From NCBI GenBank assembly GCA_035546355.1, contig DATKEH010000159.1:1-10603 (forward strand): a stretch of 10,603 nt of DNA. The letters run 5' to 3'. Shown here piece by piece: positions 5,649 to 10,603 of this stretch. Every line of letters begins with the position of its first letter. The stretch's first letter is position 1. The notes under the pieces are model-generated. The model worked only from the letters and a program-made list of their open reading frames with translations, made no database searches and had not been told where the DNA came from. Source of the DNA: DATKEH01 sp035546355 (GTDB taxonomy: Bacteria > Acidobacteriota > Thermoanaerobaculia > Multivoradales > JAIOJS01). The translations under genes and the position numbers were made by a program.

Positions 5649-8329
5649 GCGGCGGGCGTCACGGGGGGCGGCACCGCCCGGCGTGGGCGGCGCTTCCAGG
5701 TGCCGTGGCCCTGGTCTGGGTGCTGGCGGCGGCCCCGTCGGCGGCGGTGCTGCCCACCGAGGTCGAGCTCGACTACTACCTGCCGGCCGACACCGTCTAC
5801 GATGCGGCGATACCCCGGCCGGCGGAGGTGCTCGGGTTCGAGGTCGGCGAGTGGCACGCGCGGCCCGCCCAGATCGTCGCCTACGCCCAGCGGTTGGCGG
5901 CGGCCTCACCGCGGGTGCGTGTCGAGGAGATCGGCCGTACCCACGAGCGGCGCCCCCAGGTGCTGCTGACGGTGAGCAGCCCCGGCAACCTGGCGCGGCT
6001 GGACGAGCTGCTGGCGCGCCACCGCGCCTGGAGCGAACCAGGGGTGGCGGCCTCCGGGGAGGTGCCGGCCGACATGCCGGCGGTGGTGTGGCTGGGATAC
6101 AGCATCCACGGCGACGAGGCCTCGGGCGCCAACGCCTCGCTGGTGGTGGCCTACCACCTGGCGGCGGCCCAGGGGCCGGCGGCGGAGGCGCTGCTGGAGC
6201 GCCTGGTGGTGCTCATCGACCCCGCCCTCAACCCCGACGGCCTGGGCCGCTTCGCCCAGTGGGCCAACGGCCATCGCGGCGCGGTGCCGGTCGCCGACCC
6301 GCTGCACCGCGAGCACGTCCAGCCCTGGCCCAGCGGCCGCACCAACCACTACTGGTTCGACCTCAATCGCGACTGGCTGCTGCTCGAGCACCCGGAATCG
6401 CGGCACCGCGTGGCGGTCTTCCAGCGCTTCCGCCCCAACGTCTTCGCCGATTTCCACGAGATGGGCTCGGAGGCGACCTACTTCTTCCAGCCGGGAGTCC
6501 CCAGCCGCACCAACCCCCTCACCCCGCGGCGCAACGTCGAGCTCACCGAGGCGCTGGCGCGGCACCATGCGACCGCCCTCGACGCGGTGGCGAGCCTCTA
6601 CTTCACCCGCGAGACCTTCGACGACTTCTACTTCGGCAAGGGCTCGACCTACCCCGACATCCAGGGGGCGGTGGGCGTGCTGTTCGAGCAGGCGTCCGTC
6701 GCCGGGCACGCGCGGGAGACCGGCAGGGGGCTGCTCACCTTCCCCTTCGCCATCCGCAATCACGTGCTCACCTCCCTGTCGACGCTGCACGGCGCCGCCG
6801 AGCTGCGGCAGGAGCTGCTGCGCTTCCAGCGCGACGGCTACCGCCAGGCGCTCGAGGAGGCGCGGCGGGACACGCTGGGGGGTTGGGTGATCGGCCCGGC
6901 GGCGGATCCGGCGCGGCTCGCCGGCCTGGTGGCCGTGCTGCGCCAGCACGGCATCGAGGCGCGGCGGCTGACGCGCGACCTGACCCTCGACGGCGAGAGC
7001 TTCCGGCCCGGCGAGGCGGTGGTGGTGCCGCTGGCGCAGCGTCAGGCGCTGCTGGCGCGGGCGCTGTTCGCCGCGCCGACGGAATTCCCCGACAGCACCT
7101 TCTACGACATCTCCGCCTGGACGCTGCCTCTGGCCTTCGGGCTGCCCTGGGTGGCGGTGCCGCGGCGGCAGTGGGCGGCGGACCTGGCCGGGGAGCCTGC
7201 CGCCGACGCGCTGCCGCCCGGCGCCCTGCACGATGCGCCCTCGCCCGTGGGCTGGGCGTTCGAGTGGACCGGATACTACGCGCCGCGGGCGCTGCAGCGG
7301 CTGCTGGCGGCCGGGGTGCGAGCGCTCGGCGCCACTCGCCCCTTCGAGAGTGACACGGCGGTGGGGCGGCGCAGCTTCGGCTACGGCAGCATCCTGGTGC
7401 CCGCGGGGGTCCAGGAGGTGGAGGCGACGAGGGTGCGCGAGCTGCTGGCGACGGCGGCGCACGAGGACGGCATCGACGTCTACGCCCTCGGTAGCGGCCT
7501 CGCCGCCGGCGGGGTCGACGTGGGCAGCCCGAGCGTCCGGCCGCTGGCGCCGTTGCGGCCGCTGCTGGTGGTGGGGGAGGGGGTAGACCCCAACGAGGCC
7601 GGGGCGGTGTGGCACCTCCTCGACCACCGCATGGGCATCCCCGTCGCCCTGGTCGACGCGGCGCGTCTCGACGGGGTACGGCTCCACGACTACTCGCACC
7701 TGGTCCTCACGGGGGGGGATCACGGGACGTTCGGCGACGAGACGGCGGCGGCGATCGAGGCCTGGGTGGAGGATGGGGGCACCCTGGTGGCCAGCAAGGG
7801 GGGCGCCAAGTGGGCGGAGACGGCGGTGCTGGGGATCGACGCGGAGGCGGCAGGCGCCCCCGCCGCCGAGGCCACGGCCAGCGGGCCGGTGCCGGCAGAG
7901 CCGGTCGAGCCGCGCCCCTACGCCGCCTGGGAGGGCGCCGTCGCCGAGCGGCGGATCGCCGGCGCCATCTTTTCGGCGCGGCTCGACCTCACCCACCCCC
8001 TGGGCTACGGGTACACGCGCGAGCTGCAGCCGGTGTTTCGCGACGGCACCACCACCCTGACGCCGAGCGACGATCCGTTCGCCACGCCGCTCAGGTACGC
8101 GGCGGATCCGCTGCTCGCCGGGTACGTCTCGCCGCAGAACCTCGCGGCCCTGTCGGGGTCGCCGGCCGCGATCGTCACCCGGCTGGGCGAGGGGGTGGTG
8201 GTGCGCCTGGCCGACGACCCGAGCTTCCGCGGCATCTGGCGCGGCACCCAGAGGCTGCTGCTCAACGCTCTCGTCTTCGCGCCGCTGGTGCGCGACACCG
8301 CTCTCCCCGAGGGCGTCGCGCCGCGCTGA
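5645..8329 (+). CDS. Exported M14-family zinc carboxypeptidase with C-terminal GATase-like domain
   Basis: The 894-residue product begins with a signal peptide: basic n-region (RHGGRHR), hydrophobic stretch at about 15-30, and probable cleavage after Ala34 (PSAA/V). The M14 metallopeptidase domain spans roughly residues 65-380. Zinc ligands are His155 and Glu158 in SIHGDEASG and His271 in DFHEMGSE. LNPDG, Asn241-Arg242 in NRDW (substrate carboxylate binding) and Glu348 in VLFEQAS (general base) complete a full active site, so activity is expected. Residues about 620-730 (DYSHLVLTGGDHG, then EAWVEDGGTLVASKGGAKW) resemble a class I glutamine-amidotransferase-like fold, as seen in many large secreted M14-like proteins. 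I see no cysteine in the whole protein, so this domain lacks the amidotransferase nucleophile. The substrate is unknown; secreted M14 enzymes trim proteins, peptides or peptidoglycan peptides. The GTG start overlaps the fabF TGA by four bases, making it co-transcribed and translationally coupled with the fab operon. Confidence 0.88.
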   Translation: MSGGRHGGRHRPAWAALPGAVALVWVLAAAPSAAVLPTEVELDYYLPADTVYDAAIPRPAEVLGFEVGEWHARPAQIVAYAQRLAAASPRVRVEEIGRTHERRPQVLLTVSSPGNLARLDELLARHRAWSEPGVAASGEVPADMPAVVWLGYSIHGDEASGANASLVVAYHLAAAQGPAAEALLERLVVLIDPALNPDGLGRFAQWANGHRGAVPVADPLHREHVQPWPSGRTNHYWFDLNRDWLLLEHPESRHRVAVFQRFRPNVFADFHEMGSEATYFFQPGVPSRTNPLTPRRNVELTEALARHHATALDAVASLYFTRETFDDFYFGKGSTYPDIQGAVGVLFEQASVAGHARETGRGLLTFPFAIRNHVLTSLSTLHGAAELRQELLRFQRDGYRQALEEARRDTLGGWVIGPAADPARLAGLVAVLRQHGIEARRLTRDLTLDGESFRPGEAVVVPLAQRQALLARALFAAPTEFPDSTFYDISAWTLPLAFGLPWVAVPRRQWAADLAGEPAADALPPGALHDAPSPVGWAFEWTGYYAPRALQRLLAAGVRALGATRPFESDTAVGRRSFGYGSILVPAGVQEVEATRVRELLATAAHEDGIDVYALGSGLAAGGVDVGSPSVRPLAPLRPLLVVGEGVDPNEAGAVWHLLDHRMGIPVALVDAARLDGVRLHDYSHLVLTGGDHGTFGDETAAAIEAWVEDGGTLVASKGGAKWAETAVLGIDAEAAGAPAAEATASGPVPAEPVEPRPYAAWEGAVAERRIAGAIFSARLDLTHPLGYGYTRELQPVFRDGTTTLTPSDDPFATPLRYAADPLLAGYVSPQNLAALSGSPAAIVTRLGEGVVVRLADDPSFRGIWRGTQRLLLNALVFAPLVRDTALPEGVAPR

Positions 8330-8367
8330 GCGGCGGCTTCGGCACCCTTCTTGCTCTACGCGTCGTC

Positions 8368-8736
8368 ATGACCAACTGGCGCATCCTGATCGTCGAGGAC
8401 GAAGACGACGCGGCGGTGCCGATGTCGGCGCTCCTCGAGGTGCACGGTTACCGCTGTAGCGTGGCCGGGACCGCCGCCGAGGCCATGGTGGAGGCCCGCC
8501 GCCTGCGCCCCGACCTCCTGCTCCTCGACATCGGCCTGCCGGACATGGACGGGCTCGACCTGCTGCAGCGGCTGCGGGAGGAGGGGGTCCTGACGGAGTG
8601 CCGCGTGCTGGCGGTGACCGGCTCGATCGACGACGCCACCCGGGAGCGCTGCCGTGACGTCGGCTGCCACGCCTTCTACCCCAAGCCGGTGGACATCGAC
8701 CTCATCCTCAGCGTCCTCGGCGAGTTGGACCAGTAG
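8368..8736 (+). CDS. Single-domain response regulator (CheY-like receiver)
   Basis: This 122-residue protein consists of a receiver domain only, with no output domain. The acidic pair is Glu10-Asp11 (LIVEDED), the phosphoacceptor is Asp54 (LLLLDIGLPDMDGLDLL), the switch Thr is Thr84 (AVTGS), and the conserved Lys is Lys106 (YPKPVD). All phosphorylation residues are intact, so it should accept phosphate from a histidine kinase and act by protein-protein contact, as CheY, Spo0F or DivK-like proteins do. The ATG at 8368 is the start because MTNWRILIVEDE is the usual receiver N-terminus; the frame is open upstream only as a shadow of the peptidase gene. It lies 38 bases after the peptidase stop without a clear Shine-Dalgarno site, and no kinase is in view, so its partner and output are unknown. 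Confidence 0.93.
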   Translation: MTNWRILIVEDEDDAAVPMSALLEVHGYRCSVAGTAAEAMVEARRLRPDLLLLDIGLPDMDGLDLLQRLREEGVLTECRVLAVTGSIDDATRERCRDVGCHAFYPKPVDIDLILSVLGELDQ

Positions 8737-8751
8737 CGCGCGCCGCCGGAG

Positions 8752-10434
8752 CTACATCTTGCCGTAGCTCGGCCCGCCGCCCCCCTCGGGGGGCACCCAG
8801 GTGATGATCTCGTAGGGGTCCATGATGTCGCAGGTCTTGCAGTGCACGCAGTTGCTGGCGTTGATCTGCAGCCGCCGCCCCGCCGGGGCCTGCGGATCGT
8901 CCACCATCTCGTAGACGGCGGCGGGGCAGAAGCGCTGACAGGGGTTGCCGTACTCCTGGGCGCAGCGGCCGACGCAGATCGCTGGGTCGTGGACCAGCAG
9001 GTGCACCGGCTGGTCCTCCTCGTGGCTGGTACCGGAGTGGTACACGTCGGCCAGCTTGTCGAAGGTCAGCTCGCCGTCGTAGGGCACCGGCGGTGGCGGC
9101 CCGAGGCCCTTCCCCTCGTGGTCGAGATTCAGCATCCGCTCGTGGCCGGGGCCGGTCGCCAGTCGCTGCCGCACGCCCCACCCGCGGCCGCCGGTGAGCA
9201 TGCCGGCCCCGGCCTGGAACATGCCGGCGAAGAGGCCGTGGTCGAAGGCCTGGTGGAAATTGCGCACCGCCCACAGCTCCTGCTTCACCCAGCTGCCGGC
9301 GATGCGCTCTTCGTAGTCGCGCAGCGCGCCGGCGCTGGTGTCTCCTGCCTTCAGGGCTGCGAAGAGGGTCTCGGCCGCCAGCATCCCGGACTTCATGGCC
9401 AAGTGGATCCCCTTGAGCCGGGCGCTGTCGAGCAGACCGCCCGAGTCGCCGACGATCAGGAAGCCGTCGCCCCACAGCCGCGGCATCGAATACCATCCCC
9501 CCTCGGGGATCGCCTTGGCGCCGTAATGGGTCATGGTGCCCGCCTCGAGCAGACGGCGGATCCGCGGGTGGGTCTTGAGGCGCTGGAATTCCGTATGGGG
9601 ATCGAGCCAGGGGTTGCGGTAGTCGAGACCGACGACCAGGCCGGCGATCAGCTGGTCGTCCTGCATGCCGTAGAAGAAGCCGCCGCCGAAGGTGCGGGTG
9701 TCGAGGGGCCAGCCCATGGTGTGGATCACCTGCCCGGGCCGGATGCGGCCGGCGGGCAGCTCCCAGATCTCCTTGAGGCCGATCGAGTAGACCTGGGGGT
9801 TCCTGCCCTCGTCGAGGCGCAGCGTATCCACCAGCTGCTTGGTCAGCGTGCCGCGGGGGCCCTCGCCGACCACCGTGACCCTGGCGTGGATGTCGACCCC
9901 GGGCTCGAAGTTGGCCTTCCGGCCGCCGTCGCGGGCGATCCCGCGGTCGCCGGTGCGCACGCCGATCACCCGCTCGCCCTCGAGCAGGGCGAGCGAGGCG
10001 GGGAACTCGGTGAAGACCTCGACGCCGGCCGCCTCGACCTGCGGCGCCATCCACTTGAGCAGCTTGCCCAGCGAGGCGACGTAGTTGCCGTGGTTGCGCA
10101 GCGGCGGCGGGATCACCGGCAGCGGCAGGGCGCGGCGTGCGGTGAGGAACAGCACCTCCTCGTCGCCGACCTCGGCCTCGAAGGGCGCCTCCCGCCAGGT
10201 GTCGGGGAACAGCTCGCGAAACGGCCGCGGGTCGACCACCGCCCCCGAGAGCGCGTGGGAGCCGATCTCCTTGCCCTTCTCGAGCACGGCGATCGACACC
10301 GCGAGCGGCTCGCTCGCGGTCTCGTTGTGGGCGGCGACCAGCCGGGCCAGGTGCAGCGCCCCGGCGAGGCTCGCCGGCCCGGCGCCGACGAAGAGCACGT
10401 CGAGCTCCAGCGTCTCCCGGGTCCCGTCGCTCAT
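8752..10434 (-). CDS. Electron transfer flavoprotein-ubiquinone oxidoreductase (ETF-QO)
   Basis: ETF-QO takes electrons from reduced electron-transfer flavoprotein, charged by acyl-CoA and other dehydrogenases, and passes them to membrane quinone. The 560-residue product has an N-terminal FAD site (VLFVGAGPASLAGALHLARL, residues 13-32), GEGPRGTL, GGGFFYGMQDDQLIAGLVVGLDY-type quinone/membrane-facing segments, and a second FAD motif GDGFLIVGDSGGLLDSARLK. The C-terminal [4Fe-4S] site has ligands Cys503 (FCPAAVYE), Cys529, Cys532 and Cys535 (NCVHCKTCD), ending in the family tail PEGGGGPSYGKM. Further cysteines at 487, 491 and 499 are a variant feature. The start is the ATG at 10434, giving the usual length; the frame is open for 52 more codons with no similarity, though an ATG at 10452 is possible. 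No Shine-Dalgarno is seen at either. It converges with the response regulator (15 bases between stops) and is divergent from the promoter at 10468. The etfAB genes are not in the window. Confidence 0.96.
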   Translation of the reverse strand: MSDGTRETLELDVLFVGAGPASLAGALHLARLVAAHNETASEPLAVSIAVLEKGKEIGSHALSGAVVDPRPFRELFPDTWREAPFEAEVGDEEVLFLTARRALPLPVIPPPLRNHGNYVASLGKLLKWMAPQVEAAGVEVFTEFPASLALLEGERVIGVRTGDRGIARDGGRKANFEPGVDIHARVTVVGEGPRGTLTKQLVDTLRLDEGRNPQVYSIGLKEIWELPAGRIRPGQVIHTMGWPLDTRTFGGGFFYGMQDDQLIAGLVVGLDYRNPWLDPHTEFQRLKTHPRIRRLLEAGTMTHYGAKAIPEGGWYSMPRLWGDGFLIVGDSGGLLDSARLKGIHLAMKSGMLAAETLFAALKAGDTSAGALRDYEERIAGSWVKQELWAVRNFHQAFDHGLFAGMFQAGAGMLTGGRGWGVRQRLATGPGHERMLNLDHEGKGLGPPPPVPYDGELTFDKLADVYHSGTSHEEDQPVHLLVHDPAICVGRCAQEYGNPCQRFCPAAVYEMVDDPQAPAGRRLQINASNCVHCKTCDIMDPYEIITWVPPEGGGGPSYGKM

Positions 10435-10467
10435 CGGCCGGCAGAGTAGCATGGTGCCGCCGCTCGC

Positions 10468-10497
10468 TTGACAGGCCCCCGGGGCCGCTGCTGTAAT
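10468..10497 (+). promoter_or_regulatory. Strong sigma70-type promoter for the Trp-rich leader ORF
   Basis: A perfect TTGACA (10468-10473) is followed after an 18-base spacer by TGTAAT (10492-10497, five of six consensus bases), with TGC directly before it forming an extended -10. This is the closest match to the sigma70 consensus in the window. It points away from the ETF-QO gene, whose start is 34 bases away on the other strand. Transcription should begin near 10504, only about 10 bases before the ATG at 10514. Confidence 0.7.
10474..10486. promoter_or_regulatory. Possible operator: perfect inverted repeat in the promoter spacer
   Basis: GGCCCC, one central base, GGGGCC forms an exact 13-base inverted repeat that starts right after the -35 box and lies wholly between -35 and -10. 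This is a position where a repressor would block RNA polymerase. The repeat is pure G/C in a GC-rich genome, so chance is a real alternative, and no regulator can be named from it. Confidence 0.3.
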
Positions 10498-10513
10498 CGC
10501 CGCGCAGCAGGCC

Positions 10514-10603
10514 ATGACGACTTCGGACTCCGCCCGCACCACCACCGTCACCGGCGCCAGCCGCTGGTGGTGGCGGGGCTTCGTCCACAACCGTCTGGCC
10601 TAG
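10514..10603 (+). CDS. Putative Trp-rich leader peptide (trp attenuator leader candidate)
   Basis: A 29-codon ORF runs from ATG at 10514 to TAG at 10601-10603, the last bases of the window. Its product begins MTTSDSARTTT and contains three consecutive Trp residues (18-20, codons TGG at 10565-10573) in SRWWWRGF. Short ORFs with tandem Trp codons just after a promoter are the hallmark of ribosome-mediated attenuation of tryptophan-synthesis genes, where stalling at Trp codons controls a terminator. Supporting context is the strong promoter starting 46 bases upstream and the Trp codons lying in one arm of a potential hairpin. Against it: no good Shine-Dalgarno (AGCAGG ends 2 bases before the ATG), TGG/GGT runs occur elsewhere in this GC-rich window, and the regulated gene and terminator are beyond the edge. 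The predicted leader of about 10 bases would suggest near-leaderless translation. Confidence 0.45.
   Translation: MTTSDSARTTTVTGASRWWWRGFVHNRLA
10556..10599 (+). other. Potential hairpin pairing the Trp codons (attenuator 1:2 structure candidate)
   Basis: GCCAG (10556-10560) can pair with CTGGC (10595-10599). Inside it GGTGGTGG (10566-10573), which is most of the three Trp codons, can pair with CCACAACC (10585-10592) at seven of eight positions around an 11-base loop. In known trp attenuators the first hairpin has the Trp codons in its left arm and extends to about the leader stop codon, as here. The downstream antiterminator and terminator strands would be outside the window, so the assignment cannot be completed. 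Confidence 0.35.

Noticed and set aside
8338..8362. Possible promoter (TTCGGC ... TACGCG) before the response regulator
   Set aside because: Spacing of about 13 bases is wrong and both boxes are poor.
8733..8755. GTAGC/GCTAC dyad spanning both convergent stop codons as a bidirectional terminator
   Set aside because: Five-base stem with a 13-base loop and no T-run on either strand; too weak to call.
10443..10448. TACTCT (minus strand) as a -10 box for the ETF-QO gene
   Set aside because: No acceptable -35 box at 16-18 bases, and it is only a three-of-six match; a leaderless ETF-QO transcript is possible but unsupported.
8708..10588. Long minus-strand open frame overlapping ETF-QO in another phase
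   Set aside because: Its translation is Arg/Pro/Gly/Ala-rich with no recognisable domain and is the shadow of the ETF-QO gene in GC-rich DNA; the other phase carries all ETF-QO motifs.
10514..10603. The 29-codon ORF as the N-terminus of an ABC-transporter permease (ending HNRLA-like)
   Set aside because: The frame closes with TAG at 10601-10603, so it cannot be the start of a longer protein unless there is a sequencing error.

Overview
This window comes from a very G+C-rich bacterial chromosome; by eye, third codon positions are almost all G or C. The densely packed fatty-acid operon, the large secreted M14 zinc peptidase, the ETF-ubiquinone oxidoreductase with an Acidobacteriota/Deinococcus-like C-terminus, and the (A/G)GGAGG ribosome binding sites suggest an Acidobacteriota-like (perhaps Thermoanaerobaculia) aerobic or facultative heterotroph. 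The taxonomic guess is inference and moderate at best.

Layout. Positions 1-324 hold the C-terminal end of a polytopic membrane protein that begins outside the window. A good sigma70-type promoter whose -35 box overlaps that gene's stop codon (321-349) opens a co-directional cluster: a DUF177/YceD protein (376-909), ribosomal protein L32 rpmF (953-1138), plsX (1214-2314), fabD (2311-3261), fabG (3308-4051), acpP (4142-4381, probably with its own extra promoter) and fabF (4389-5648). This is the widespread yceD-rpmF-plsX-fab order, but without fabH between plsX and fabD. Two junctions (plsX/fabD and fabF/peptidase) are 4-base GTGA overlaps.

The fabF stop overlaps the GTG start of a large exported M14-family metallopeptidase with a C-terminal glutamine-amidotransferase-like domain (5645-8329). 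A stand-alone response-regulator receiver protein follows (8368-8736). Facing it on the minus strand is a complete ETF-ubiquinone oxidoreductase (8752-10434), which carries electrons from flavoprotein dehydrogenases, including those of fatty-acid beta-oxidation, into the quinone pool. The window thus has a fatty-acid synthesis operon next to an electron-transfer enzyme often used in fatty-acid breakdown.

Right edge. Divergent from the ETF-QO gene is a strong promoter (TTGACA, 18-base spacer, TGC-extended TGTAAT). Its spacer holds a perfect 13-base inverted repeat, and it leads within about 17 bases to a 29-codon ORF with three consecutive Trp codons (10514-10603). The Trp codons lie in one arm of a potential hairpin. 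This is the layout expected of a tryptophan-operon leader peptide/attenuator. The window stops exactly at the ORF's stop codon, so the regulated gene and any terminator hairpin are out of sight. It is the most interesting signal here, and it remains a hypothesis. No tRNA, rRNA, CRISPR or insertion sequence was seen, and no gene-free stretch exceeds about 100 bases.
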